Positions 1 through 8,894 of a stretch of DNA of 64,000 nucleotides are shown piece by piece (the stretch's first letter is position 1; every line of letters begins with the position of its first letter). The DNA comes from Silvimonas amylolytica. GTDB lineage: Bacteria > Pseudomonadota > Gammaproteobacteria > Burkholderiales > Chitinibacteraceae. The notes beneath the pieces were generated by a model. It was not told the DNA's origin. It saw nothing but the letters and a program-made list of their open reading frames with translations, and did no database searches. The DNA lies in assembly GCF_014645555.1 (NCBI RefSeq), contig NZ_BMLY01000004.1, positions 115,786-179,785 on the forward strand. Reading direction: 5' to 3'. A program made the translations under genes and the position numbers.

Positions 1-204
1 ATTCAGCAGATATTTGTCGCCATCCCGCGATGGGCCGATGTCATCGTCGTAGTTGAACTGAAGGGGCACGCTGATCAATGCGGCCACCGGGTTGCTCAGT
101 TTCTGGGCGAGGTCTGAATCACTGTCAGACCAGGCCTGGGCAGAAGATAGCGCCAGTACCATGCCGCTCAGGGCAGGCAAGGCAAGTTGAATGCGTGTAC
201 GCAT
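1..204 (-). CDS. Outer-membrane transporter-like protein ('neuromedin U' family), 5' part only
   Basis: Only the first 68 codons are inside the window; the gene runs off the left edge. The reading frame starts at an ATG (204–202) and encodes a signal peptide (residues 1 to about 24, ending SSAQA) followed by DLAQKLSNPVAALISVPLQF and a stretch rich in Asp. This opening is typical of the secreted beta-barrel-like proteins that databases often mislabel 'neuromedin U' or 'transporter', which commonly sit beside arylsulfatase genes, as here. Function is unknown. The family assignment is from recalled sequence similarity of the N-terminus only. Confidence 0.65.
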   Translation of the reverse strand, partial: MRTRIQLALPALSGMVLALSSAQAWSDSDSDLAQKLSNPVAALISVPLQFNYDDDIGPSRDGDKYLLN

Positions 205-691
205 CGGTTTCTCCAGAATTTGACAGGGAAGGTGTGCGCAAAACCGGCGACACGACCTGGACTACCGTGTGGGCAGTCCAGGGTGTCCGGTCAGGCAAAA
301 GGCAGGGTGGCCCGCATTCGTGGCGAGCCACTCAAGGGATAAAACGCGAGAGCGCTTTATCCCTGGAACAACGGCAACAACTCAGCTCACCAGTTCAAAA
401 TCCGGCATCTCGAAGGCTAGCCCGTGGTGCCGGCGAACCTGAACGCAACAGCAAAGGGCGCTTAATTGTGCCAGGCACTGGCGTTGGTGTACCCGCCAGC
501 AAAAACTTGCGTCTGTCCAATTCGGTCTCCCCGATAGTCATTTGCAAGAAAGTCAAACTCCGCGCCTATGGCGAGGTCGTAAAAGCAATGAGTTATCTTA
601 GGCAGACAAGCTGGGTTATGCCTAAGAGCCAGAGGAGCTGATCGGTAGCGAATGCGCTTAAGTACAAATCAACAACCTCTGCAAGTCCTTG
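205..691. other. Non-coding gap with two strong inverted repeats
   Basis: There is no convincing gene in this stretch of almost 490 bases. It holds an 8-bp inverted repeat CCTGGACT/AGTCCAGG (256–263 and 275–282). A longer one, AGGGATAAA…TTTATCCCT (335–343 and 356–364), has an inner CGC/GCG stem and a GAGA loop, so 12 pairs form with one A·C mismatch. Neither is followed by a T-run, so they are not simple terminators. They lie 50–160 bases upstream of the minus-strand gene at the left edge, where they could be 5' leader structure or operators. This is inference. Confidence 0.4.
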
Positions 692-725
692 AACGAAAGA
701 AGCACCCAAAGGTGCTTCTTTCGTT
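692..725. terminator. Intrinsic terminator after the arylsulfatase gene
   Basis: A perfect 15-bp stem (692–706 and 711–725) with a CAAA loop; the 3' arm on either strand is T-rich. It lies 34 bases past the stop codon of the minus-strand arylsulfatase gene and most likely ends that transcript. Confidence 0.75.
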
Positions 726-758
726 TCTGGGGGGGCTAACGGCAGCCTCCCACGTCGA

Positions 759-3302
759 TCAATCCGTCAACGACACCGCCGTGGCGGCATCCTTTTTAGC
801 GTTATCGACGGCCTTCTTGTCATTGCCGGGTACTGGGGCCAGTTCAATCACCACCTTTTCCAGTTTGCCGGTATAGGCATAGGGCATCTTGTCCTGGTAA
901 TCCGGGAACACCGGGGTGCCTGTGTCTTCACCGACGTCCATGGTTTCATCGAACGAGAAGCGATTCTGGACGGTCTTCTCGATATGACCTTCCGCGACTT
1001 TCTTGTCATTGATGAACAAGGTGCCAGTGCCGCCCTTACCTACACCACCGCCGTCGTAGGCAAATTCAAACCGGATCTGCGCCTTGCCTGACGGGAGCTT
1101 CTCACTGGATTTGATGGTCGTGAACTGCTCCTTCATCCAGTTGTAGATGAACTGGGGTTGACCATCGACCACCCGCAGCGCCCAGCCAGAGAACAGGCCG
1201 CCCTGGGTAATCAGAATGCCGCTAGGGTCGCCATCTTTGGTATCGACGTAGGCCGTGATCTTGAAGGAGCGGTTCTTCATTTCAGGCGCACTCCCTTCCG
1301 GCAGACGAACCATACCCGGATAGAACGTGATCTTGTTGATGCCATCCAGCCCGCCGCTTGGGCGACCAGTGAGTTTGGTACTGAACCGTTCTACCGTCCG
1401 GTCATCCAGCGGCAGCACCTTGTACTTTTTGGCCTCAACCATGAACGCCGCTTGCAACTCTTTCAGCTTCTTCGGGTTCTGGGCAGAAAGATCATCGTGC
1501 TCGGTAAAGTCGTTCTTCAGGTCGTACAGCTCCCATGTGTCCTTATCAAAATTGCCTTTGGATGCAGCATCAGCCCACGGTTTCAGTCCGTGTGTGGTTG
1601 CAGCAATCCAGCCGTCTTTGTAAATCGCGCGCGCGCCGCCCATTTCAAAATACTGGACATGGCGGTGACTTGGCGCGTTGGCATTGGCGGGGTTGAAGGT
1701 GTACAGCATGCTGATACCAGACATGGGGATCTGCTTGACCCCGTTCACCACCTTGGGCTGCGGGATATGTGCAGCCTCCAGGATGGTCGGCACAATGTCG
1801 CTGACATAATGGAACTGCGTGCGGATTTCACCGCCCTGAGGAATACCCTTGGGCCAGGAGATCACAAGGCCATTGCGGGTCCCCCCGAAGTGGGAGGCCT
1901 GGCGTTTGGCATACTTGAACGGCGCGTTAGTCGCCAACGCCCAGCCTACAGGGAAGTGGTTGTAGGTGGTCGGTCCGCCAATGGCATCCAGGTCTTTCAA
2001 GGCCTCCGGAACCGCATCCGGGCGATAGCTGTTCAGGTCCGCGGCGACTTCATTCAACGTGCCGGAGAACCCGCCTTCCGCGCTGGCACCGTTGTCACCC
2101 ACGGCGAAAATCACCAGCGTGTTGTCTCTGACGCCCAGTTCATCAATGGCAGCCAGCAAACGCCCAGCTTCTTCATCTGCAAAGGCCAGGTAGGCCGCAT
2201 AAACCTCCATCATGCGGGCATACACTTTTTTCTGGTCAGCCGTCAGGCTGTCCCAATCACCCACCTCGCCGGGCAGCGGGTTGTATTTGGAGTTGGCAGG
2301 AATGATGCCGGCCTTCTTCATCCGCTCAAAGGTTTCTTCGCTGACCTTGTTCCAGCCCTGATCAAACTGGCCTTTGAACTTGGCGATCCATTCTTTGGGC
2401 GCGTGATGCGGAGCGTGGGTGGCCCCTGGTGCGTAATAGATAAAGAACGGCTTGTTGGGCGCAATGGTCTTCTGGTTACGAACCCAGGTAATGGCGTGGT
2501 CCGTCATATCCGTGAGGAAGTGATAGTTTTTCTGTCCGGCAGGTGGCTCGATCGGGGTCGTGTTTTCGATCAGCGCGGGTGCCCACTGGTTGGTATCACC
2601 ACCGTTGAAACCGTAGAAATACTCAAACCCCATGCCGGTTGGCCACTGCGTGAACGGGCCAGACTGGCTGGTTTCCGAATCAGGTGTGTTGTGGTTTTTG
2701 CCAAACCAGGCCGTGTTGTAACCATTGTCCTTGAGGATCTCGCCAATGGTGACGGAGGTGTCTGGCAGGATGGCATCGTAACCAGGAAAACCAGTCGACA
2801 TTTCGGCGACGACACCAAAGCCTTCCTCGTGGTGGTTATGCCCGGTCAGCAAGGCTGAACGCGTGGGAGAGCACAACGATGTCGTGTTCCACTGGGTATA
2901 GCGCAAGCCGGTTTTGGCAATGCTATCGATGGTGGGGGTTGGAATCGGCCCGCCAAATGTAGAGGCGGCACCAAAACCGACATCATCCAGCAAGATCAGC
3001 AGCACGTTGGGCGCGCCGGCTGGTGCTTTTCTGTTGTGCGGAAAATCCGGTTTGGAGTCAGCGAATGACATGCCGATCGTCCCCTTGAATGGCGCAGGGC
3101 GACGGTCTGGCAAAACGGTACCCGGTGGAGAAGCATCCTGCGCATAGGCACCCGCAGAGCCTAGCAAGGCAGCCACGATGGCCACTGCAATCAAACCGGA
3201 CCACCCACGGTGGGTCTGGCCTCTATTTGGCCGCGTACGCTGCAGTATGAGGTTTTTCAATGCCCTGAATTGCAGGCACGCATACTCGGGGAACCGCTTC
3301 AC
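759..3302 (-). CDS. Exported arylsulfatase (formylglycine-dependent sulfatase)
   Basis: 847 residues from the chosen GTG start. A hydrophobic export segment (about residues 35–53, ending AGAYAQ) is followed by the sulfatase fold: metal-binding LLDD near residue 105, and the signature [11 protein letters not shown] whose Cys (about 144) is converted to C-alpha-formylglycine, the nucleophile that hydrolyses sulfate esters. The later VGDNGA motif also belongs to the family. The C-terminal 200 residues form a beta-rich extension usual in large arylsulfatases. The frame is open further upstream, but the GTG at 3302 has AAGGAG eight bases before it, so I prefer it. The substrate is unknown. A sulfatase-maturing enzyme is not visible in the window. 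Confidence 0.9.
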   Translation of the reverse strand: MKRFPEYACLQFRALKNLILQRTRPNRGQTHRGWSGLIAVAIVAALLGSAGAYAQDASPPGTVLPDRRPAPFKGTIGMSFADSKPDFPHNRKAPAGAPNVLLILLDDVGFGAASTFGGPIPTPTIDSIAKTGLRYTQWNTTSLCSPTRSALLTGHNHHEEGFGVVAEMSTGFPGYDAILPDTSVTIGEILKDNGYNTAWFGKNHNTPDSETSQSGPFTQWPTGMGFEYFYGFNGGDTNQWAPALIENTTPIEPPAGQKNYHFLTDMTDHAITWVRNQKTIAPNKPFFIYYAPGATHAPHHAPKEWIAKFKGQFDQGWNKVSEETFERMKKAGIIPANSKYNPLPGEVGDWDSLTADQKKVYARMMEVYAAYLAFADEEAGRLLAAIDELGVRDNTLVIFAVGDNGASAEGGFSGTLNEVAADLNSYRPDAVPEALKDLDAIGGPTTYNHFPVGWALATNAPFKYAKRQASHFGGTRNGLVISWPKGIPQGGEIRTQFHYVSDIVPTILEAAHIPQPKVVNGVKQIPMSGISMLYTFNPANANAPSHRHVQYFEMGGARAIYKDGWIAATTHGLKPWADAASKGNFDKDTWELYDLKNDFTEHDDLSAQNPKKLKELQAAFMVEAKKYKVLPLDDRTVERFSTKLTGRPSGGLDGINKITFYPGMVRLPEGSAPEMKNRSFKITAYVDTKDGDPSGILITQGGLFSGWALRVVDGQPQFIYNWMKEQFTTIKSSEKLPSGKAQIRFEFAYDGGGVGKGGTGTLFINDKKVAEGHIEKTVQNRFSFDETMDVGEDTGTPVFPDYQDKMPYAYTGKLEKVVIELAPVPGNDKKAVDNAKKDAATAVSLTD

Positions 3303-3699
3303 GATGAACTCTCCTTGGGCAACACCTGGGACATGACAATTTTCCGACACTGGCAAATACCGCTCCGATGTCGCGCAAATAATGGGACGCCATTTGTTGT
3401 GGGCCGCTTTCTTCATTCGCACGCTAACTGTGCCCGGGCAGACAGGTACTACCTGAAAAGAAGAAAGGGTTGCGCAAAAGAAAGGTTAGAATCTGCGACG
3501 GGCAATATCAACCAGGCTTGCGGCTTGCGTTTATAGGCCTTGAAAGATCAAGCGCTTGATTAGCACACTCCGTGAACAGACATTTGTTGCGGGCGCTTGG
3601 GAATACCGGACAAAAGAACGGGCGTGCCAGGGCGGTTTTGCATTTGCTCAAGGCATTGCCTAGCCTGCAACCACTATAAAATCAGCCTCCCCACCGCTC
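3303..3699. promoter_or_regulatory. Divergent intergenic region between arylsulfatase and cytochrome genes
   Basis: About 400 bases without a gene. A perfect 14-bp palindrome, ATCAAGCGCTTGAT, lies at 3547–3560 and is a candidate operator. A good -10 element, TATAAAAT (3675–3682), lies only about 20 bases before the cytochrome ATG at 3700. The predicted transcript would have a very short leader, and no Shine-Dalgarno sequence is visible before that ATG. No clear -35 element was found at the right spacing. Confidence 0.4.
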
Positions 3700-6057
3700 A
3701 TGGGTAAAGCCTCTCGCCGAAAGCAGCAACCGCCTGCCGCCGTTGCCGCTGCGCCTGCCGTACCGTCATCACACCCCATTTTCCATAGCCGGCGCTGGTT
3801 CATTGCCGCTGCCGTGATGCTGGTTGTGGTGCTGGGGGTGTTCTTGCTGTACCAGTTCCAGGTGCTGGGGCGTCCTGCACCGGCCCGGCTCTCTGCCGTG
3901 CATGCCAGGTTTGTCGACGAACAGCGCTGCGTGTCCTGTCATTCTGCCGAGTTTGCCTCCTGGAAAAACTCGCATCACGCCAAAGCCATGGAGACCCCGG
4001 CCCCCGATACCGTACTGGGCAATTTCAACAATGCCACCTTCAATTACGCCGGCACCACCAGCCGGTTTTACCGCAAGGGCACCGAGTACTGGGTGGATAC
4101 CGATGGTGCGGACGGCAAGTTGGGTAGCTACAAGGTGGCCTTCACCTTTGGTGTCGCCCCATTGCAGCAGTATCTGATCGCCATGCCGGGCGGCCATTTG
4201 CAGGCACTGGGCATTGCGTGGGATGTCGAGCGCAAAACCTGGTTTCATCTGCACCCCAAGGATCACGTTACGGCCACGGATGAGTTGCACTGGACGAAAC
4301 TGGCGCAGAACGCCAACTTCATGTGCGCGGAGTGCCATGTCACCGACATGAAGCGGAACTACAGCCCGGCCGACAATTCATTCAAATCCACGTGGCAAGC
4401 ATTGGGCGTAGGCTGTCAGGCTTGTCATGGGCCAGCATCAGCGCATCTGGAGTGGGCAACCGGGGACAAAAAGCCGTTGACGGGCGCCGGCTTTGAGGTG
4501 CCCCTCAAAGGCGCAAGCCAGACCACGGTGCTGGAAACCTGCGCGCGTTGTCACAGCCGCAGAGCACCACTGGCGGATGGCTTTGTCCACACCCACCGGC
4601 TGGCAGATGATTACTCGCTCAATCTGCTGACCCAGGCGGCTTATGAAGTGGACGGACACTTCAAGGAAGAGGACTTTGAGTACGGCTCATTTGCGCAGAG
4701 CAAGATGTTCATGAAAGGCGTGACCTGCCTGGATTGCCACAATCCGCACACCGGGGAGGTTCGTCTGCAGGGGAATGCGTTATGTCTGCAATGCCACAAT
4801 GCCACTGCGCCGATTCAGCGGGTGGGGCTGAATACGCAAACGCTCAAGCGCAAAGACTACGACACGCCGGAACACACACATCACCCGCAAGGAAGCCCTG
4901 GATCATCCTGCGTGGCCTGCCATATGCCGGGCAAGTACTACATGGAAGTGGATTTCCGCCACGATCACTCGCTGACCATTCCCCGGCCAGACCTGGCGCG
5001 GGAACTGGGTACACCGGATGCCTGCACGACCTGCCACAAAGATAAAACGCCAGAATGGGCAGCCTCGAAACTGGAGGCATGGTTTGGCAAACACACCCGC
5101 CCGGTCAGCTATGGCCAAATGATGCATAGCCTGCGTACCGGGGGGATTGGTGCCGCCGATATTCTGAATGTGCTGGTGCTGGACCCGTCGATTCCACCTA
5201 TCCGACGGGCGACGGCACTGGAAGAGGCCGCGCGCTATCCCAGCGAACAGACGGTGAAGACCGTAGTTGTAGCACTCAAAGACACTGACCCGGCCGTGCG
5301 CATTGCCGCGATTCATGCCCTGGGCATGCTGCCCCCGGATGCCCGCAAACCCTTGCTGACACCATTGCTGGCCGATGCGGTGCGTGGGGTGCGGATTGAA
5401 GCCGCGCGCCAGCTGGTCGATGCCCGTGACCAACTGGGAACAGACCGGGGCCGCTGGGATCAAGCTATCGCGGAGTATCGGCAAGTGCAGCAAGACCTGG
5501 CAGAACGGCCAGAATCGCACGTGAATCTGGCCGGTTTGTATCGCGACCTGGATCAGCAAGCGGATGCACAGCGCGAAGTCGATCTTGCGCTGGCACGCGA
5601 CCCGGATTTCCTGCCGGCCGTGACCATGAAAGCCGACGAGCTTGCTGCCGCAGGCAATGGTGATGACGGCATCAAATTGTTACGTGAAGCGATCGCCCGG
5701 CACCCCGATTCCGGCTTGCTCTACCATGCGCTAGGGTTGGCGCAGGTGCGGGCTGGTGACCGTACAGCCGCCGTACAGTCACTCAAGAGCGCCTGGCAAA
5801 AAACGCCAGATGATGCGGGCTTTGGGTATGTTTATGCCGTGGCGCTTCATGACACGGGCGACCCCAAAGCCGCGTTGAAAGTACTGGATGCAGTGATGAA
5901 GGCGCACCCGGAACACCGCGAGAGTGCCTTGACGGCAGTGCGATATCACACGGAAGCCGGTGACATTGCAGGCGCGCAGATCATCGCAGGCCGATGGTTG
6001 AAAATCAGCCCCTCAGAACCGGCGTTGCAACGCGGCCAGACCAGTGGGGCGCAATGA
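3700..6057 (+). CDS. Membrane-anchored eight-heme cytochrome c with HEAT and TPR repeats
   Basis: 785 residues. One transmembrane helix (about 32–53) anchors a periplasmic part with eight CxxCH heme sites: CVSCH (77), CAECH, CQACH, CARCH, CLDCH, CLQCH, CVACH and CTTCH, all before about residue 450. After these come HEAT-like helical repeats (about 485–590, with RRATALEEAARY and VRIAAIHALG) and TPR repeats (about 600–765). The heme part resembles multiheme cytochromes of the c554/NrfA-like class, which move electrons to or from periplasmic nitrogen, sulfur or metal substrates; the true substrate cannot be told. The repeats suggest a scaffold for a partner protein. Maturation needs a cytochrome c assembly system not seen here. 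Confidence 0.85.
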   Translation: MGKASRRKQQPPAAVAAAPAVPSSHPIFHSRRWFIAAAVMLVVVLGVFLLYQFQVLGRPAPARLSAVHARFVDEQRCVSCHSAEFASWKNSHHAKAMETPAPDTVLGNFNNATFNYAGTTSRFYRKGTEYWVDTDGADGKLGSYKVAFTFGVAPLQQYLIAMPGGHLQALGIAWDVERKTWFHLHPKDHVTATDELHWTKLAQNANFMCAECHVTDMKRNYSPADNSFKSTWQALGVGCQACHGPASAHLEWATGDKKPLTGAGFEVPLKGASQTTVLETCARCHSRRAPLADGFVHTHRLADDYSLNLLTQAAYEVDGHFKEEDFEYGSFAQSKMFMKGVTCLDCHNPHTGEVRLQGNALCLQCHNATAPIQRVGLNTQTLKRKDYDTPEHTHHPQGSPGSSCVACHMPGKYYMEVDFRHDHSLTIPRPDLARELGTPDACTTCHKDKTPEWAASKLEAWFGKHTRPVSYGQMMHSLRTGGIGAADILNVLVLDPSIPPIRRATALEEAARYPSEQTVKTVVVALKDTDPAVRIAAIHALGMLPPDARKPLLTPLLADAVRGVRIEAARQLVDARDQLGTDRGRWDQAIAEYRQVQQDLAERPESHVNLAGLYRDLDQQADAQREVDLALARDPDFLPAVTMKADELAAAGNGDDGIKLLREAIARHPDSGLLYHALGLAQVRAGDRTAAVQSLKSAWQKTPDDAGFGYVYAVALHDTGDPKAALKVLDAVMKAHPEHRESALTAVRYHTEAGDIAGAQIIAGRWLKISPSEPALQRGQTSGAQ

Positions 6058-6387
6058 CTTTCTTGTATTGCGAAGATGCGAGCGCTCTGGAATTTGCTGG
6101 CATGTCTCATAGGGATATCGGAGGGCGATGACACTGGGCAATCTGTTCTGGATTGGGCCTGTTGTTGTAGCCATTACAATGCCCGCTTCACTTCTCATAC
6201 CAGCCATTTGCTTGCGCAGGTTCTAGTGTGTTGCATCGACCGGTTGAATCCACACCGATAAGCAGTCGAATCACCTCATATGCAGTTGAACCGCATATTG
6301 CGCATGTTTGCCCTGCGACGTGATCAGGCTTCGTCAGCAACAGGGCACAAAACACGTGTGCGTGGCCTGTTGAGTTCGGCTAAACGG
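6058..6387. other. Gap between cytochrome gene and ginD; possible island boundary or gene remnant
   Basis: 330 bases with no clear gene. A short hydrophobic frame at 6128–6226 (32 codons, ATG preceded by GGAGG at a tight 3-base spacing) could encode a small membrane peptide, but nothing confirms it. The downstream end of the recombinase operon lies here, so one end of the mobile island, or only the junction between its recombination module and cargo, may fall in this gap. No terminator hairpin or target repeat was recognised. Confidence 0.3.
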
Positions 6388-6837
6388 TCAAGACTTTGTT
6401 GTTGGTAGCCTGGTCACCGAACGGTCGATCGATGGAAGCGGCCGACCGAGAAATTCCTTAGTCAGGCCTTTCAAGTGAGCGTTGTATACCCAAGTCACAA
6501 ACTGCTCCAGAAGCCGTTCATTTTCCAGCTGAAGTCGTCGGTTCTCGGCTTCCAGTCGCTTTAACCGCTCTGTTTGAGCTACTACTTCCGCCTCCGACAG
6601 TTTGAGAGGCTCTGCCACTTTGGGGCTATCTGCTAGCCGATCTTTGGTGGTTTGGTAAGCCAACTTGATTCTGGCGTGAGCGTGTAGCGCTTGCCGGGTG
6701 TAACGTGTGCGTAGACGGACTTCAATGGCATCAATCAGAAGATCCCAGGTGATCTTCCCGGACCAACCATCAAGGAGTCCGGTTACGAGGTTGATGATTT
6801 CGTCATTGAGATTTTTGGCGCGGCGCTTGGACATCAT
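6388..6837 (-). CDS. ginD: Small GinD-like accessory protein of the recombinase operon
   Basis: 149 residues. The N-terminal half is basic and helical (starting SKRRAKNLNDEI) and contains a segment that could be a helix-turn-helix. Residues about 80–115 form a leucine-rich coiled coil (ERLKRLEAENRRLQLENERL). This layout recalls the small fourth protein of GInts and the TnpC-like partner of Tn554-type recombinases, thought to assist DNA binding. Its ATG overlaps the stop of the preceding recombinase gene as ATGA, so translation is coupled. No catalytic motif is present. Confidence 0.6.
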   Translation of the reverse strand: MMSKRRAKNLNDEIINLVTGLLDGWSGKITWDLLIDAIEVRLRTRYTRQALHAHARIKLAYQTTKDRLADSPKVAEPLKLSEAEVVAQTERLKRLEAENRRLQLENERLLEQFVTWVYNAHLKGLTKEFLGRPLPSIDRSVTRLPTTKS

Positions 6838-8894
6838 TCACCTTTTGGTAAACGAGGCTGATCAGGCTGCATGAGTAGTGCCCGTAATTCACCATCCCAG
6901 TCACTCCTATCCTCAATAGCTTGCTGGGTTTGAGAAATGGTGGGAATGTCAGAAAGCTGAATCATTGCTCCACTTGGCACTGAGTCATCGTCGAGAATTG
7001 CTGCCAGCTGGCTCAATCGCGTTACGGTTTTCTCGTGGTGGTCCAGCCATCGATTGGCTCCGTAGTATCCTTCGTCAGATGCGATCTTGGCCCGAGAAAG
7101 CAGGTCTTGCGCTTCCTCAAGTCTGCGTCGGACCATCGCTGCTTTGTGAGCATCCCCCTTCACGCAGATATGCTCGTTGCAGTTGATGCAGTCGGCAAAC
7201 TGCTCACAGGGGGTCATCGTGTAGTCATGAACGCAGAAGCCAAAATCTGTGGTGTGGGCGGTTGGTATTTTAAGGCGGGCGAACTCATCTCTTGAAATGG
7301 GGATGTTCTTCGGGAGTTTTGCTAGCGGACCGAACATTTGTGAATCATCCCCTATAGACCGGCGAATCTGCGCCACCATCTGATCTGCGCTCACATGATC
7401 GTAGGCATTGTTCTCGCGGATGTTGGTGCGGCCAGACCATTTGGCGATATCCAGCTGGCTCATGCCACCCGCTTGGGCCAGCGTATTCAAATAGTGCCGG
7501 AACTGATGAGTTGTAACCTGGATAGGGCTGCCGTCGGGCTCCGTGAATCCAAGCCTTCCAAAAAGCGATACAAACCCGTGCTCCGCTCGTGCTCCCAGCT
7601 CGGTATTTACCTGGTTAATGTCGATGGCATTAATGACGGAACGGAAGGTTGCTTTGTTTGGGTGGAGCTCATTTCTTCGCGTGATAAATAGTGCTTCGGA
7701 ATATCTGATCCCGATTTCCCGGTTCAAATAGGGGAACCCGGGAGGAAGTTGAGTCAACAGCTCTTTCTCAACATCTGCGAATCCGACCTTGGTGGCACGT
7801 TGACCGGGCTCTACCCGGGTGGGGATATTGTTGGCTCGGCACCAGGCGAGAGCGGATGTCCTATTTGTACAATCAGTCCAGATGATCTCGTTGAGCTCTT
7901 CCATAGACAGCAGATCCTGAGTTCTAAAGTGTTCCTGGTCCTGAGGCAGGAAGAGTTTGTTGGGATTTGAGTCATACCACAGGGCGATTTCACGTGTGTT
8001 TGCGGTAACTCGCCTTATTCTCTCGATTGCTTCGGAAATAACCCTGGCCATCGAAGGGATGATCCATTTCACCATTGGATCCGCTCCCTTTGCGGGCCAC
8101 CATCTCAAGCCATAGGCATCCTGGCCGGAAGCTGTCTTGTCGTGGACTTCGCAGTTTTCGGAAAGCAGTAGCACTTCATTGATGCGGTCGGGGGCAGAAC
8201 AAAGAATGGCCGCTATCGATGAAAACAGTAAATCCTTTGGATCTTTTGCTATGTAAAACGCTCTAGGCAGTGCCTCCAATGCAGCTTGCGATGGCATTTT
8301 CTCGGCGCGGCGTAAGTCGAACTCTTGGCCGACTCGGACGGTGTCGATAGGGCGTTTGATGTGGCTGTGCCAGGCGGGTGGCGTTATCGTCAATCGATGG
8401 TCTGCGAGGAACGTTGCGATCAGCTCCAATTGGGCCCCCACACGATAGGCTGTGGCTGGGCTTAGGCGATTAATAAGATGGTTGGCGGCTCGATTCAGGA
8501 TATCTCCATCGATCTTTGCCGGGTTCGTCTGTTCGCATTCTCTAAGTGCTGCGTCGAGTGCGCGTAGTGCGGTTACACGGAATGCTGGATTCTTTGTTGG
8601 GCGCATACCCTGCAGGTAACGAACGCAGGCTTTTGCAAAGGAACAAAATGGTTCTTGCATAGGTGCCGGATTTACTGAGTCTGCAGTTTCAAGTGTGGAA
8701 AAAGAAATGCGGACTCGCATGCTTCCATGCCCTTTGAGTTGCACTGCTTCGGTGATATCCCAGACGAACTCATCAAATGGCAAGTCTGCGCCAAAGACCG
8801 TAAGCTGCTCTTTGCAGATGGCAATGAAGGCAAAGAGATTTACTGAGGCGTCGACCTCTGCTTTGGGGGTAAACACCAGAATGTTAGAGGTCAT
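6834..8894 (-). CDS. ginC: Tyrosine recombinase, third of the trio (GinC-like)
   Basis: 686 residues, much longer than a usual integrase. The catalytic set is readable: Arg in SAPDRINEVL (about 240), HQFRH (about 490) and the nucleophile Tyr in ENNAYDHVS (about 520). A cysteine cluster follows (CVHDY…CEQFADCINCNEHIC, about 580–605) and could bind zinc. The start codon lies inside the end of the second recombinase gene (11-base overlap), so the two are co-translated. In GInts all three recombinases are needed for excision and integration; that role is inferred from family and operon structure. Confidence 0.75.
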   Translation of the reverse strand: MTSNILVFTPKAEVDASVNLFAFIAICKEQLTVFGADLPFDEFVWDITEAVQLKGHGSMRVRISFSTLETADSVNPAPMQEPFCSFAKACVRYLQGMRPTKNPAFRVTALRALDAALRECEQTNPAKIDGDILNRAANHLINRLSPATAYRVGAQLELIATFLADHRLTITPPAWHSHIKRPIDTVRVGQEFDLRRAEKMPSQAALEALPRAFYIAKDPKDLLFSSIAAILCSAPDRINEVLLLSENCEVHDKTASGQDAYGLRWWPAKGADPMVKWIIPSMARVISEAIERIRRVTANTREIALWYDSNPNKLFLPQDQEHFRTQDLLSMEELNEIIWTDCTNRTSALAWCRANNIPTRVEPGQRATKVGFADVEKELLTQLPPGFPYLNREIGIRYSEALFITRRNELHPNKATFRSVINAIDINQVNTELGARAEHGFVSLFGRLGFTEPDGSPIQVTTHQFRHYLNTLAQAGGMSQLDIAKWSGRTNIRENNAYDHVSADQMVAQIRRSIGDDSQMFGPLAKLPKNIPISRDEFARLKIPTAHTTDFGFCVHDYTMTPCEQFADCINCNEHICVKGDAHKAAMVRRRLEEAQDLLSRAKIASDEGYYGANRWLDHHEKTVTRLSQLAAILDDDSVPSGAMIQLSDIPTISQTQQAIEDRSDWDGELRALLMQPDQPRLPKGE

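Noticed and set aside
1158-2858. Long open frame (566 codons) on the plus strand
   Set aside because: It is antisense to the arylsulfatase gene, has no recognisable domain and no ribosome site. It follows from the GC-rich codon use of the real gene.
3547-3560. FNR site before the octaheme cytochrome gene
   Set aside because: The half sites are in the reverse order (ATCAAn4TTGAT), which is not an FNR binding site.
6076-6261. A 61-codon frame after the cytochrome gene
   Set aside because: Cys/His-rich translation without family resemblance and no ribosome site. The overlapping 32-codon hydrophobic frame is slightly better but also unproven.
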